The notes: generated by a model from the sequence alone, not told the origin. DNA of 64,000 nt from Deltaproteobacteria bacterium (GCA_019307945.1 JAFDIS010000004.1:20157-84156); one strand, 5' to 3'. Positions 52,984 to 63,866 are shown, counted from the first letter of the stretch. Program-made: numbers and translations.

Positions 52984-54831
52984 TCAGTTCGCGGCTCCCT
53001 CCGGCCCTCTCGATCCAAAAAAGGCACGCATCAGGCTCCCCGCAATGGGAGCTGCGGCCGAACCCCCGTGTCCCCCGTTCTCGATCAGGACGGCCACGGC
53101 AAGCAGGGGGTTTTCCGCCGGGGCCGCCGCCACAAACCAGGCATGATCATTGAATTCCGGGGGCAGCTTTTCCTTCTCGCCTCGCACCTTCTCTCTCTCC
53201 ATGGCCACCACCTGCGCCGTACCGGTCTTTCCGGCCACGGTGACTCCTTCGACCCTCGCCCTGGAGCCCGTCCCTCTGGGCTCGTTCACCACCCCCGTCA
53301 GGGCCTCCCGGAGCAGCGCCAGCGTCTTGGGGGATATGTGCGCTTTCCCCCTCTTGACGGGCCTGAATTCCTGCAAGGCCCCCCGTCCGCCTCCACCCAG
53401 CCACCGGGTGACCTGGGGGACATAGAGGTTGCCCCCGTTGAAGATGGTGGCTATGAGGTTTGCCGCCTGAATCGGCGTGGCCAGGACGAAACTCTGCCCG
53501 ATGGCCGTGGAAAGGGTCTCACCACCCTGCCACGGCGTGCCCCATCGCTTCCTCTTCCACCGGGTTGTGGGGATGAGACCCGGACGTTCGCCCCCTAGGT
53601 CGAGGCCGGTCTTGGATCCCAGCCCCAGCATCCGCGCGTAACGGGCGATGCGGTCCACGCCGAGTCTTTTTCCCAACTCATAGAAGTAGACATCACAGGA
53701 CTCCACCACCGCCCGATGAAAATCCACCGCGCCGTGCCCCCATTTCTTCCAGCACCGATACACCCGATTGCCCAGTGTGTATGATCCGTGACAGACGATT
53801 TTCTCCTCCGGGGTGACCACTCCCTCCTCCAGGGCCGCGACCGCCACCACGATCTTGAACACCGAACCCGGGGGGTATTGTCCCGCCGTAGCGCGGTTCT
53901 GCAGGGGAAAGGATCCCCCCCTTACCATCCGCTCCCAGCTCTTTTTGTCGATTCCCTTGATGAAACGGTTGGGGTCGAATGCCGGGCTGCTGGCCATGGC
54001 CAGGATTTCCCCGGACCGGGGATCCATGGCCACCACCGCACCCCGCTTGCCCTCCAGGAGACGCTCGGCAAGGCGCTGAAGCCTGAAGTCCAGCGTCAGG
54101 TAGAGATTGGCGCCGGGTGTGGGCGGTACCCTGGAAATGGTGCGAAGCCTCCGCCCCGCCGCATCCACTTCCACCTGCGCGCCGCCCCGAATGCCGTTGA
54201 GCTGCCGGTTCCAGCGTAGTTCCACGCCGGACTTGCCGATCAGGTCGCCCGGTCTGTTTTCCGGGTACTCCCCGCTGCGAAGTTCCTTGTCGCTGATTTC
54301 CCCAAGATAACCCAATACATGCGCTGCCAGTGCACCGTACAGGTATACCCGCTGAGGGGCCACCCGGATCGTCACCCCCGGCAAGTTGAAACGATGGGTT
54401 TCGATGACCGCGAGGTCGTCACGTGACAGGCCCCTTTTGACACGCACCGGCCTGAAAGGATACCCACGGGGGGCCTCGCGGAGTCGTTCCTTCACCAGGG
54501 CGGGATCGAGGCCCACCAGCCGCTTGAGGCGTGCGAAAAGGGCCCTGCGGTCCTGTATCTCCTCGGGGATCAAACACAAATCATAGGCCGGCCGGTTGTC
54601 CACCAGCATCCGGCCGTGCCGATCGAAGATAAGGCCCCGGAAGGGAGGAATGTCCTGCAGGTGAATCCTGTTGTTCTCGGACTGCGCCCGGTAATTCCAC
54701 CCGTTGACGATCTGCAGAAACCACAAACGCAGGACCAGCAGGGCGAACACAGCCAACACCACGAGGGTGGCACGCTGCAACTGCCGGTAGAAGATCTCCA
54801 GGGATACGGGATCGAAATCCGTTCGTCTCAC
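52984..54831 (-). CDS. mrdA: penicillin-binding protein 2 (elongation transpeptidase)
   Basis: 615-residue class B PBP. Single N-terminal anchor (VVLAVFALLVLRLWFLQIVNG), dimerisation region (FDRHGRMLVDNRP), and transpeptidase domain with SVFK near residue 320, SCD near 379 (VESCDVYFYELG) and KTGTAQ near 536. It crosslinks new peptidoglycan with RodA. Standard position in the mre cluster, directly before rodA. Confidence 0.95.
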   Translation of the reverse strand: MRRTDFDPVSLEIFYRQLQRATLVVLAVFALLVLRLWFLQIVNGWNYRAQSENNRIHLQDIPPFRGLIFDRHGRMLVDNRPAYDLCLIPEEIQDRRALFARLKRLVGLDPALVKERLREAPRGYPFRPVRVKRGLSRDDLAVIETHRFNLPGVTIRVAPQRVYLYGALAAHVLGYLGEISDKELRSGEYPENRPGDLIGKSGVELRWNRQLNGIRGGAQVEVDAAGRRLRTISRVPPTPGANLYLTLDFRLQRLAERLLEGKRGAVVAMDPRSGEILAMASSPAFDPNRFIKGIDKKSWERMVRGGSFPLQNRATAGQYPPGSVFKIVVAVAALEEGVVTPEEKIVCHGSYTLGNRVYRCWKKWGHGAVDFHRAVVESCDVYFYELGKRLGVDRIARYARMLGLGSKTGLDLGGERPGLIPTTRWKRKRWGTPWQGGETLSTAIGQSFVLATPIQAANLIATIFNGGNLYVPQVTRWLGGGGRGALQEFRPVKRGKAHISPKTLALLREALTGVVNEPRGTGSRARVEGVTVAGKTGTAQVVAMEREKVRGEKEKLPPEFNDHAWFVAAAPAENPLLAVAVLIENGGHGGSAAAPIAGSLMRAFFGSRGPEGAAN

Positions 54832-54908
54832 TGATCACATCACCATCACAGCCCTGGGAGTCGCCTCCCGGCCTCCCGGGGCCCTTTCCACATGAAGAAT
54901 TTCCGCGT

Positions 54909-55403
54909 TCAGACCTCTTCGCCGGCGGTCTTTCCCGGAACGATCCCGGCCGCGAGCACAAAGCGCTGAAAGAACGCAAAAAACACCGGGCAGGCCAGGC
55001 ACGTGACCCCGGCCGAGACCAGGGCCGCCGCCCACGCGGATAGTGGGACCATCGCCTCGGCGGAAAAAAGGGGAATCATGACCAGGAACAACCCTTTCCT
55101 CAAAATCACCGCCAGGAGCGCGATGAGGATCTGCCCCTTGACCGCCTGGAGATCCAGAAAGCGACAACCAACTAAAATTGCAGCAAAAACCAAAAGATAA
55201 AGACTTGTAAACACTCCCGGGGCTCCCCCCGAAAAGGTGTCCACGAAGGCGCCCTGGCAGAATGCGAACAATCCTGCCGGGCCGGGCCCCCGAAACGCGT
55301 GGATAAAGGCGATGATCACGGTCAGGAGGTCCACCTCCACCTCGCCGGCCCCCAGCGAAGGCATCCACGCGCCCTTGAACAGGGTGTAGAACAGTCCCAG
55401 CAT
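54909..55403 (-). CDS. mreD: rod shape-determining protein MreD
   Basis: 164-residue membrane protein with about five segments, matching MreD in length and in the GPGPAGLFAFCQGAFVDTFSGGAPGVFTSLYLLVF region near residue 39 (the family's G..D...G.P.G..A). It lies 20 bp after mreC. Identity rests largely on position and membrane pattern, as MreD sequences are poorly conserved. The 77 bases after it before mrdA contain no feature. Confidence 0.85.
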   Translation of the reverse strand: MLGLFYTLFKGAWMPSLGAGEVEVDLLTVIIAFIHAFRGPGPAGLFAFCQGAFVDTFSGGAPGVFTSLYLLVFAAILVGCRFLDLQAVKGQILIALLAVILRKGLFLVMIPLFSAEAMVPLSAWAAALVSAGVTCLACPVFFAFFQRFVLAAGIVPGKTAGEEV

Positions 55404-55423
55404 CCACAGCAGAAGGAACAGTC

Positions 55424-56269
55424 CTATTTTTCTTGGGTCTTGGCTCCGGATGACGCCCCCTCCGCAATAATGATCAAGACTTCCTCGAGCTTGGAAAAAT
55501 CAACGGCCGGTTTCATCTCTATCTCTTTGAAAAGCGCATTGGACACGTCCTCGACGGACTCCACGCGGCCCAGCGGCAGGCCTTTGGGGAAAACCCCGCC
55601 CAGTCCTGAAGTGACCACCGCATCGCCCACCTGCACATCGGCGGATTTGACCACATAGTCGATCCTGCACCTGTCAGCCGATGCCCCTTTGACCATGCCC
55701 CTGTCCCGGGACCGCTGAAACAGGCAGTCGATGGCGCTGTTCTGGTCGATGGCCAGCAAAACCTTTGCATACCCGGCCGAGACCGAAACGATCCTTCCCA
55801 CCACGCCCGAAGCATTGACCACGGGAAAATCCACCCTGAGACCCGCCTCTTTCCCTTTGTCTATGATCACCGATTTGAACCAACCGGTGGGGTCCAGTCC
55901 GATCACCTGTGCCGCCAGGACGCGCCGTTCGATCTCCTGCTTGAACTTCAGAAGGCCCTTCAGCCGCTCGTGGGCGGTGAGGAGTTCCCGGTTGCGGCTG
56001 ACCTCCATCCGAAGTCCCTGGATCCGCTTTTTGAGGCGGCGGTTGTCCTCCCGGACGCGGACCAGGTAGAAGTATCCGAACCACAAGTCCTTAACGGCCC
56101 GCACCGTCTCATGAACCGCCTTCTGGATAGGAGCCGCTGCCTCGATGATCAGTTGTTCGACGGGATTCCAGGTGCGCGTTCGACCGAAACCGGACGAGAG
56201 CATGAGCAGTGCGAGACCGACCAGGACGATCCAGAGCCAGATTTTACGAAACCGGGTGTCTCCCTTCAA
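55424..56269 (-). CDS. mreC: rod shape-determining protein MreC
   Basis: 281-residue periplasmic scaffold with one N-terminal membrane segment (IWLWIVLVGLALLMLSSGF), a coiled coil (VRVREDNRRLKKRIQGLRME, about 70-110) and a beta-rich domain with AQVIGLDPTGWFKSVIIDKG near 118 and the GDAVVTSGLGGVFPKGLPLG signature near 213. It links MreB with PBP2. Located between mreB and mreD. Confidence 0.94.
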   Translation of the reverse strand: MKGDTRFRKIWLWIVLVGLALLMLSSGFGRTRTWNPVEQLIIEAAAPIQKAVHETVRAVKDLWFGYFYLVRVREDNRRLKKRIQGLRMEVSRNRELLTAHERLKGLLKFKQEIERRVLAAQVIGLDPTGWFKSVIIDKGKEAGLRVDFPVVNASGVVGRIVSVSAGYAKVLLAIDQNSAIDCLFQRSRDRGMVKGASADRCRIDYVVKSADVQVGDAVVTSGLGGVFPKGLPLGRVESVEDVSNALFKEIEMKPAVDFSKLEEVLIIIAEGASSGAKTQEK

Positions 56270-56377
56270 TGTACTGGTCTCAGCCTCGGATTTGGATGTG
56301 GAGCGCCCTCGGCCGGAGGGATTTCGGGGCCGGGAGGGCCGGGACCACGCGGGTATCTCCGCCCCGACAAGGCGCCG

Positions 56378-57553
<1,176 letters not shown>

Positions 57554-57586
57554 TCATTCTGACCACGAGAAGGATTCTGCGTCGCC

Positions 57587-57721
57587 ATGAAAAGGACATA
57601 CCAACCAAGCAACATTAAGAGGGCACGAACCCACGGCTTCCGGGCCAGGATGCGCACTAAGGGCGGCATCAATGTCATCAAGAGAAGAAGAGCAAAGGGG
57701 CGAAGACGGCTTACCGTCTAG
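57587..57721 (+). CDS. rpmH: 50S ribosomal protein L34
   Basis: 44-residue ribosomal protein beginning [18 protein letters not shown] and ending GRRRLTV, the nearly invariant L34 pattern with its high arginine and lysine content. A weak AGAAGG lies upstream. First gene of the conserved rpmH-rnpA-yidD-yidC-jag-mnmE cluster. Confidence 0.98.
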   Translation: MKRTYQPSNIKRARTHGFRARMRTKGGINVIKRRRAKGRRRLTV

Positions 57722-57762
57722 GGCACGCGCCCCCGGGACTCCGACCGGTCTGCCTCGACGCA

Positions 57763-58110
57763 ATGGGACGATCAACCTTCCCAAAGAGAGAAAGGTTATT
57801 GAATCGAGCTGACTTTGTCAATCTTAATCGGTCGGGCAAACGCCGCCATACGGGACATTTTATCATAATCACCAAGGAGAACGGGCTGGGAATTGAGAGG
57901 CTGGGGGTCGCAGTCGGCAAAAGGGCGGGAAACGCGGTCAAGAGGAATCGAATCAAACGCCTTCTCCGTGAGTATTATCGTCTCAACAAAGAGCACTTCC
58001 CCCGTGGTCATGATGTGGTCATCGCCGCAAAAAAGGGAGCGGACGAACTGAACCTGCGGGAAGTCTGCGAGGAACTGAGTGAAATCATCCACGGTAAGGA
58101 AATTCATTGA
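57763..58110 (+). CDS. rnpA: ribonuclease P protein component
   Basis: 115-residue protein subunit of RNase P, which matures tRNA 5' ends. [16 protein letters not shown] at the start and the RNR signature [22 protein letters not shown] near residue 52. The yidD start overlaps its end by 32 bases. The RNase P RNA gene is not in the window. Confidence 0.95.
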   Translation: MGRSTFPKRERLLNRADFVNLNRSGKRRHTGHFIIITKENGLGIERLGVAVGKRAGNAVKRNRIKRLLREYYRLNKEHFPRGHDVVIAAKKGADELNLREVCEELSEIIHGKEIH

Positions 58111-58324
58111 AAGACTCAGGGAAGTCCCCATCGCCCTGGTCGGTTTGTATCAAGGATTCATCTCACCCTTTACCCCTCCCGCCTGCCGCTTCTACCCCAC
58201 CTGCTCAACTTACGCGCGCCAGGCCCTGAAAAAATACGGGATATTCAAAGGCGGGCTCCTGTCCCTGGCCAGACTGTGCAGGTGCCACCCCTTTCACCCG
58301 GGTGGGTATGACCCGCTCAAGTAG
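58079..58324 (+). CDS. yidD: membrane protein insertion efficiency factor YidD
   Basis: 81-residue protein supporting YidC insertion. [26 protein letters not shown] near residue 21 and [15 protein letters not shown] at the end are the family signature with conserved cysteines. Starts inside rnpA; the precise start is uncertain because several codons are possible. Confidence 0.93.
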   Translation: MKSSTVRKFIERLREVPIALVGLYQGFISPFTPPACRFYPTCSTYARQALKKYGIFKGGLLSLARLCRCHPFHPGGYDPLK

Positions 58325-58474
58325 TCCAAGTCGGGCGGAGGCATTCCCACCGGGGGGCCTTTGGTTTACCGGCCACGCGGTATTGAAAGCCCCATTGCTT
58401 ACGGCGCGCAATCGGACCTTCCCTTCCATGAAGGAAAGTCCCGCCCGGACCTCCTGAAGAAACGAGTCGATCCT

Positions 58475-60157
58475 ATGGACAAAAGGACAATACTGGCTTT
58501 CGCCCTGTCATTTGCCGTGCTGCTCCTGTGGTCGTTCTTCGCGGCACCGCCGAAAGATCAAAACCCCCCAGGCCGACCTCGGGCGTCCGTCAAGGCGCCG
58601 GCCGGTACGAGCAGCGCTCCCTTACCGGAAAAGGCCTCTCCCGCCCCAGCGCCGGCCCCCGTGGGATCGAATCAAACCCCGGAGGCCGAATCCCGGGGGC
58701 CCCTGTCGCCTGTTGAGGAAAAAGAGATCCGGGTGGAAACCCCCCTTTACAAGGCGGTATTCTCCAATGTGGGCCCTACGCTCAAGAGTTTCCAACTCAA
58801 GAGATACCGCCGGGAGAACAACCCCCGTTCCCCTCTGATCGAAATGGTAAGCGTGCCCCACGAAGCGGGTCCCTGTTTGTCGGTGGACTTCGGCCCCCGG
58901 GGGCGCAATCCCGCCGGGTCAACCGCCTTTACCACCGACAAGGATCTGATAAACCTGGGCCGAGGTTCTGAGCCGGAGGATCTCACGTTTAAAGCGCTGA
59001 CCAAGGAAGGCCTCACCATCACCAAGACCTTCCGCCTATATCCGGATGAATATCGCATCGACCTGACCGTCACGGTGGAAAACCCCGGCGGAACGCCCCT
59101 GGACGGCAATTTCAGCGCGGCGCTAAGGGCCCTTCCGCCCGGGAAAAAGAAGGGTTATTACTCCTACGTGGGCCTCGTGGGCCTGGTGGACGGAAGCCTG
59201 GAAGAGATCGAGCTTGACGATCCGGGCGAAGCCAAGGAACTCCGGGGAGGAATCCGGTGGCTCGCCTACGAGGACGACTACTTCATCTCCGCCCTCATCC
59301 CTCTACCCGAGACTAACGGCGTGCTGGCTGCACGAAAGTCGAAAGACGGTGTGCTCCAGGTGGTACACAGCGGCCCTGCCGTCACGCTGACGCCGTCAGG
59401 CCGAACCACTGCCCACTACGCACTCTATTTCGGGCCCAGGGATCTCGAACAGCTCAAGAAGGTGGAACTGGACCTGGATCGCGCCGTGAATTTCGGCTGG
59501 ACGGACATCATCGCCAGACCCCTTCTCTACCTCTTGCGGTTCTTCTACAACTACACCCGTAACTATGGCGTGGCCATCATCATCCTCACCATCCTGATCA
59601 AGATCATTTTCTGGCCCCTTACCCACAAGAGCTACAAATCCATGAAGGAGATGCAGAAACTGCAGCCCCGCATGGCCAAGATCAGGGAAAAGTACAAGGG
59701 CAACAAGGAACAGATGAACAAGGAATTGATGGCCCTGTACAAGACCTACAAGGTAAATCCCATGGGCGGATGCCTGCCCATGATAATCCAGATCCCCGTG
59801 TTCTTCGCTCTGTTCAGGATCCTTGGAAACGCCATCGAACTCCGGCACGCACCTTTCATGCTGTGGATCAACGACCTTTCCGCTCCGGACCGCCTTTTCC
59901 GTTTTCCCTTCGAGATCCCGTTCATGTCGCCGCCCTACGGGATCCCAATTCTCACCCTGCTCATGGGCGCTTCCATGTTTATTCAGCAGAAAATGACACC
60001 CACGCCCGGGGACCCGACCCAGGCGAAGGTGATGATGTTCCTGCCCCTCATTTTCACGGTCATGTTCATCAATTTCCCATCCGGACTCGTGCTCTACTGG
60101 CTGGTGAACAACGTCCTGTCCATCGGGCAGCAATATCGCATCAATCGCAAGAAATAG
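58475..60157 (+). CDS. yidC: membrane protein insertase YidC
   Basis: 560-residue inner-membrane insertase of the Gram-negative type: N-terminal anchor (TILAFALSFAVLLLWSFFA), a large periplasmic domain (about 90-350), then five core membrane segments with NYGVAIIILTILIKIIFWPLTHKSYKSMKEMQKL near 375 and the PMGGCLPMIIQIPVFFALFRIL segment near 428. It inserts membrane proteins with or without Sec. The ATG at 58475 fits the family N-terminus; an in-frame ATG at 58361 gives a non-homologous extension. Confidence 0.96.
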   Translation: MDKRTILAFALSFAVLLLWSFFAAPPKDQNPPGRPRASVKAPAGTSSAPLPEKASPAPAPAPVGSNQTPEAESRGPLSPVEEKEIRVETPLYKAVFSNVGPTLKSFQLKRYRRENNPRSPLIEMVSVPHEAGPCLSVDFGPRGRNPAGSTAFTTDKDLINLGRGSEPEDLTFKALTKEGLTITKTFRLYPDEYRIDLTVTVENPGGTPLDGNFSAALRALPPGKKKGYYSYVGLVGLVDGSLEEIELDDPGEAKELRGGIRWLAYEDDYFISALIPLPETNGVLAARKSKDGVLQVVHSGPAVTLTPSGRTTAHYALYFGPRDLEQLKKVELDLDRAVNFGWTDIIARPLLYLLRFFYNYTRNYGVAIIILTILIKIIFWPLTHKSYKSMKEMQKLQPRMAKIREKYKGNKEQMNKELMALYKTYKVNPMGGCLPMIIQIPVFFALFRILGNAIELRHAPFMLWINDLSAPDRLFRFPFEIPFMSPPYGIPILTLLMGASMFIQQKMTPTPGDPTQAKVMMFLPLIFTVMFINFPSGLVLYWLVNNVLSIGQQYRINRKK

Positions 60158-60178
60158 GGACCATTCTGGAGGATGACC

Positions 60179-60868
60179 ATGCGAACCTATGAATTTGAAG
60201 GAAAAACAACCGAGAACGCCATCGAGGAGGCATGCCGCACACTGAATCTTTCCAGGGACGAAATGGAAGTGGAAGTCATCGAACCGGGCTCGGCGGGCAT
60301 TTTCGGGCTGGTGGGGGGACGAAAAGCCAAGATCCGCGTGAGCGTCCCGGACGAGGAGGAATCCTCGCCTGAAACTGTTCTCGCCGGGGCCGGACCATCC
60401 GCCGAGGCCGAGACCGAGGAGATGGAATTCGTTCGTGATGTGCTGCAGAACATCCTGGACCGCATCCCCATGAAGACTTCCGTCACCGCAGAGCGCGTGG
60501 ACGGCAGGATCTCCCTGAACATAGAAGGGGACAGCTCGGGGCTCCTGATCGGCCGCAAGGGAAAAACGCTGGACGCCCTTCAGTTCATCGTGAACAAGAT
60601 CGCCAACAAGGCCCTCGAAAAAAAGGTCCATGTGATCATCGACTCGGAGAACTACCGGCAGCGAAGAAAGGATTCTTTAATCCAGCTCGCCTTGAGGCTG
60701 GGCGAAAAGGCCAGGAGGATTCAAAAGCCAGTGACCACGGGCCCGTTGAATCCCCATGACAGAAGAATCGTGCACCTGGCCCTTCGAGACGAACCGGATT
60801 TGGACACCCGGAGCCGGGGGGAAGGGATCATGAAACGGGTGGTCATCCTGCCCCGCAGGTCCTCCTGA
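60179..60868 (+). CDS. jag: Jag/KhpB family RNA-binding protein
   Basis: 229-residue protein with an N-terminal Jag domain (TYEFEGKTTENAIEEACRTLNL), a KH domain with GLLIGRKGKTLDALQFIVNKIANK near residue 122, and a C-terminal R3H domain (DRRIVHLALRDEPDLDTRSRGEG). The family binds many RNAs and affects cell-wall regulation. GGAGG six bases before the ATG at 60179 decides the start over the ATG at 60173, which touches that site. Confidence 0.93.
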   Translation: MRTYEFEGKTTENAIEEACRTLNLSRDEMEVEVIEPGSAGIFGLVGGRKAKIRVSVPDEEESSPETVLAGAGPSAEAETEEMEFVRDVLQNILDRIPMKTSVTAERVDGRISLNIEGDSSGLLIGRKGKTLDALQFIVNKIANKALEKKVHVIIDSENYRQRRKDSLIQLALRLGEKARRIQKPVTTGPLNPHDRRIVHLALRDEPDLDTRSRGEGIMKRVVILPRRSS

Positions 60869-60916
60869 CATCCGGGACCAGGGGCGCCCCGGCCACACCG
60901 GCGTGCGGGAAGAGGC

Positions 60917-62302
60917 ATGCAGGAAGGTGAAGAGACGATCGCCGCCATCGCCACGCCCGTGGGTCAAGCGGGCATAGGAATCGTCCGCCTGAGCGGTCCC
61001 CGCTCACTCTCCATCACCTCCAAGATTTTCAGACCCCGTAAGGGGCGCGGGCCTCTCCGTTCCCACCGCCTGTACCTGGGGGAATTGGTGGATCCCGCCA
61101 CGGCCGAGCCCCTGGACGAGGTGCTTGTCTCATATATGAAAGCACCACGCTCCTACACCCGCGAGGACGTGGTGGAGATCAATTGCCACAGCGGGTACGT
61201 CCTCCTCTCGAAAATTCTCGAACTCTTGTTGAGCCTTGGGGCCAGGCCGGCGCGGCCGGGAGAATTCACCTTGCGGGCGTTCCTGAACGGCAGGATCGAT
61301 CTGTCCCAGGCCGAGGCCGTGGTGGACCTGATCAACGCGAAGTCTGAAAAAGGGCTCGCCCTGGCCTCCCAGCAGATTCGCGGCGCCTTCAGGGACCGGA
61401 TCGCGGATCTCAAGGCCCCCGTCCTCGACCTCCTGGCCCGTCTGGAAGCGGCTATCGACTACCCCGAGGAAGCGGAAGAAATCCTGGACATGGACGAAAT
61501 AACGGACATCATACAACGGCAGGTCATCGCACCCATAAACGTCCTGATCCAGGAGCATGCCAGGCGGCGTGTCTGGGTGGACGGGGTCCAGACCGTGATC
61601 GTGGGACGGGTCAACGCCGGTAAATCGAGTCTGCTCAATCGCCTCCTCAACGAGGAGCGCGCCATCGTCACACCCGTGGCAGGTACCACCAGGGACGTCA
61701 TCGAGTCCACCGTGACCCTGGAGGGGCTTCCCCTCCGGCTCCTCGACACCGCGGGTCTGCGCAGGGCCAAAGACCAGGTGGAAGAACTGGGGCTCGAACT
61801 GGCCCGCCGAAAGATGGAGGAGGCGGACCTCGTGCTGGTGGTGGTGGATCAGAGCAGGCCCCTGGGCCCGGAGGACCGTGAAACGATCCGCCGATGCAAG
61901 GGCAAGGAGACCATCGTGGTCCTGAACAAGATCGATTTGCCCTGCGGTCTGGATCCTGCGGAGGAAGGGGAGGTCTTCGGGGATCTGTGCCGGGTCCGCA
62001 TCTCGGCCCTGACGGGGGAAGGGATCCCCCTGCTGGCGCGGGCCATAAGGGAGCAGGTCCTGGGAGGAGAAACGGACCTGACCACTTCACAGGTCGTTCC
62101 CAACCTCCGGCACCGCGAGGCCCTGGGCGAAGCCCTCCGCAATTTCGAAGGGGCGCTGGAGAGCCTTCGAGGGGGGCGTCCGCTGGAGATCGCGGCCTTC
62201 GAACTAAGGGCCGGTCTCGACGCACTGGGCGCCATCGTGGGGGAGACCACGGACGCAGACCTTCTGGACCGGATTTTCAGCCGTTTCTGTCTGGGGAAAT
62301 AA
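60917..62302 (+). CDS. mnmE: tRNA uridine-5-carboxymethylaminomethyl modification GTPase MnmE
   Basis: 461-residue GTPase that, with MnmG, modifies U34 of tRNAs. N-terminal formyl-THF-binding domain (TIAAIATPVGQAGIGIVRLSG), G domain with P loop GRVNAGKSSLLNRLL near residue 230, switch TAGTTRDVIE near 257, DTAGLR near 276 and NKID near 334, and the C-terminal catalytic FCLGK. End of the rpmH-to-mnmE cluster; faces thiC tail to tail with a 54-bp gap without a clear terminator. Confidence 0.96.
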   Translation: MQEGEETIAAIATPVGQAGIGIVRLSGPRSLSITSKIFRPRKGRGPLRSHRLYLGELVDPATAEPLDEVLVSYMKAPRSYTREDVVEINCHSGYVLLSKILELLLSLGARPARPGEFTLRAFLNGRIDLSQAEAVVDLINAKSEKGLALASQQIRGAFRDRIADLKAPVLDLLARLEAAIDYPEEAEEILDMDEITDIIQRQVIAPINVLIQEHARRRVWVDGVQTVIVGRVNAGKSSLLNRLLNEERAIVTPVAGTTRDVIESTVTLEGLPLRLLDTAGLRRAKDQVEELGLELARRKMEEADLVLVVVDQSRPLGPEDRETIRRCKGKETIVVLNKIDLPCGLDPAEEGEVFGDLCRVRISALTGEGIPLLARAIREQVLGGETDLTTSQVVPNLRHREALGEALRNFEGALESLRGGRPLEIAAFELRAGLDALGAIVGETTDADLLDRIFSRFCLGK

Positions 62303-62356
62303 AATCCCACCCGATCTCATCGCGCCCCGGGCCGATTCTTTCAGGCCACACCTGCC

Positions 62357-63643
62357 TCAGGAAGTTCCGAAATACTCCCTCACCTGTTTGATGGCGCAGT
62401 ACTTCCCGCACATGGTGCAGACGTCTTCTTCGGCCGGCGGGTTCGCCGCCCTGTACCGCCTGGCCTTCTCGGGATCTATGGCCAGACCCATCTGGGTTTC
62501 CCAGTCAAGATTCTTGCGGGCCTGGGCCATGCGGCGGTCCCGCTCCAGGGCGGCTGGGTTTCCCCTGGCGATGTCGGCCGCGTGGGCCGCGATCTTGGTC
62601 ACCACCACACCTTCCCGCACGTCCTCCACGCTCGGGAGGCAGAGGTGTTCGGCCGGCGTCACGTAGCAGAGGAAATCAGCACCCACCCACCCGGCAAGGG
62701 CGCCTCCGATGGCGCAGGCCACATGGTCATACCCGGTGGCAACGTCCGTGACGAGGGGTCCCAGCACATAAAAGGGCGCGTTGTGGCAAAGCCGCTTCTG
62801 GAGGATCACATTGGCCTCGATCTGATCCAGGGGAACATGCCCGGGGCCCTCGATCATCACCTGGACATCCTCGGCCCAGGCCGCCTGGGTCAGATGACCC
62901 AGCACCATGAGTTCGTGTATCTGGGCCCGGTCCGTGGCATCCGCCAGGCAGCCCGGCCTCAGCCCGTCGCCCAGGCTCAAGGTCACATCGTATTTCTTGG
63001 CAATGGCCAGGAGGCGGTCGTAATGTTCATACAGCGGGTTTTCACGGTCATGGTGGAGCATCCAGGTGGTCAGGAACGATCCCCCCCGGCTTACGATGTC
63101 CGTTACCCGCCCCTGGGCCCTCAGCATTTCCAGCGCGCCCCGGGTAAGGCCGCAGTGAACCGTGATGAAGTCCACGCCGTCCAGGGCCTGTCGTTCGATA
63201 ACTTCGAAGATGTCGTCCACCGTCATATGAACGAGCCCACCATCGCGTTCCACCGTCTCCACAACGGCCTGGTAGATGGGCACGGTTCCAATGGGAACGC
63301 TGGATGCCTTCAGCACGGACCGCCGAATCTCATCCATGTCACCCCCCGTGGAAAGATCCATGACGGAGTCCGCCCCCGCCTCGATGGAAACCCGGAGCTT
63401 TTCCAATTCCTCCTCCGGCGCCACGTGATCCGAGGAGGTTCCGATATTCGCATTGACCTTCACGGTCAGCCCTTCACCAATGCCGCGGGGATCGAGACCC
63501 TTGTGACGGGTATTGGCGGGAATCACCACGGTCCCACGGGCCACGCGTTCGGCGAGTTGTTCCACCTCCATCTGTTCTTTCCGGGCTACAACTTTCATTT
63601 CCGGCGTGATCACGCCGGCTCTGGCTTGTTTAATTTGGGTCAT
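62357..63643 (-). CDS. thiC: phosphomethylpyrimidine synthase ThiC, short form (or BzaF-like paralogue)
   Basis: 428-residue radical SAM enzyme of the short ThiC class. C-terminal cluster motif CTMCGKYCAIK near residue 414, and family blocks VNANIGTSSDH near 64, DLSTGGDMDEI near 96, SRGGSFLTTWMLHHDRENPLYEHYDRL near 190, SLGDGLRPGCLADATD near 227 and MIEGPGHVPLDQIEANV near 265. ThiC turns aminoimidazole ribotide into the thiamine pyrimidine. The closely related BzaF of deltaproteobacteria makes 5-hydroxybenzimidazole for cobamide synthesis, and the two cannot be separated by eye. The leader has no recognisable TPP riboswitch. Confidence 0.85.
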   Translation of the reverse strand: MTQIKQARAGVITPEMKVVARKEQMEVEQLAERVARGTVVIPANTRHKGLDPRGIGEGLTVKVNANIGTSSDHVAPEEELEKLRVSIEAGADSVMDLSTGGDMDEIRRSVLKASSVPIGTVPIYQAVVETVERDGGLVHMTVDDIFEVIERQALDGVDFITVHCGLTRGALEMLRAQGRVTDIVSRGGSFLTTWMLHHDRENPLYEHYDRLLAIAKKYDVTLSLGDGLRPGCLADATDRAQIHELMVLGHLTQAAWAEDVQVMIEGPGHVPLDQIEANVILQKRLCHNAPFYVLGPLVTDVATGYDHVACAIGGALAGWVGADFLCYVTPAEHLCLPSVEDVREGVVVTKIAAHAADIARGNPAALERDRRMAQARKNLDWETQMGLAIDPEKARRYRAANPPAEEDVCTMCGKYCAIKQVREYFGTS

Positions 63644-63832
63644 GGATACACTCTTCCTCTCAAACCATGATGGTTTCTTCGCCCCTCCCGGAACACCGGG
63701 CTCCGTTGAACGTTCTGCCTAATCGCGGATCAGTGACGTCGGGTAGGCCGGGATACCGGGGGAGTCGATGGCGGTCGGGCACGCAGGTCATGCATGGCTG
63801 CCCGGGAATTCCTGGAGTGCCTCAAGCGGACA
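63644..63832 (-). promoter_or_regulatory. thiC leader with hairpin and palindrome
   Basis: About 190-base untranslated leader on the minus strand. It contains a hairpin with arms CGGGCA/TGCCCG (63776-63804), a short CCCGG/CCGGG stem near 63705 and a 15-base palindrome AAACCAT-G-ATGGTTT at 63662-63676, about 20 bases before the start codon. The TPP hallmark sequences (CTGAGA, ACCTGATCTGG) are absent, and no full cobalamin riboswitch core is seen. The leader may still be regulatory. Confidence 0.4.
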
Positions 63833-63837
63833 GATCT

Positions 63838-63866
63838 AGGCTAACAACATGACCCTGCGGTGTCAA
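63838..63866 (-). promoter_or_regulatory. promoter of thiC
   Basis: Minus strand TTGACA (perfect -35), 17-base spacer and a weak -10 TAGCCT. Predicted start near 63831. A nearby TCACC-AC-GGTGA inverted repeat at 63884-63895 might be an operator for either direction. Confidence 0.5.

Noticed and set aside
63644..63832. TPP or cobalamin riboswitch in the thiC leader
   Set aside because: The core sequences of both classes are missing; only a CACTG fragment and a GC hairpin faintly recall a B12 element.
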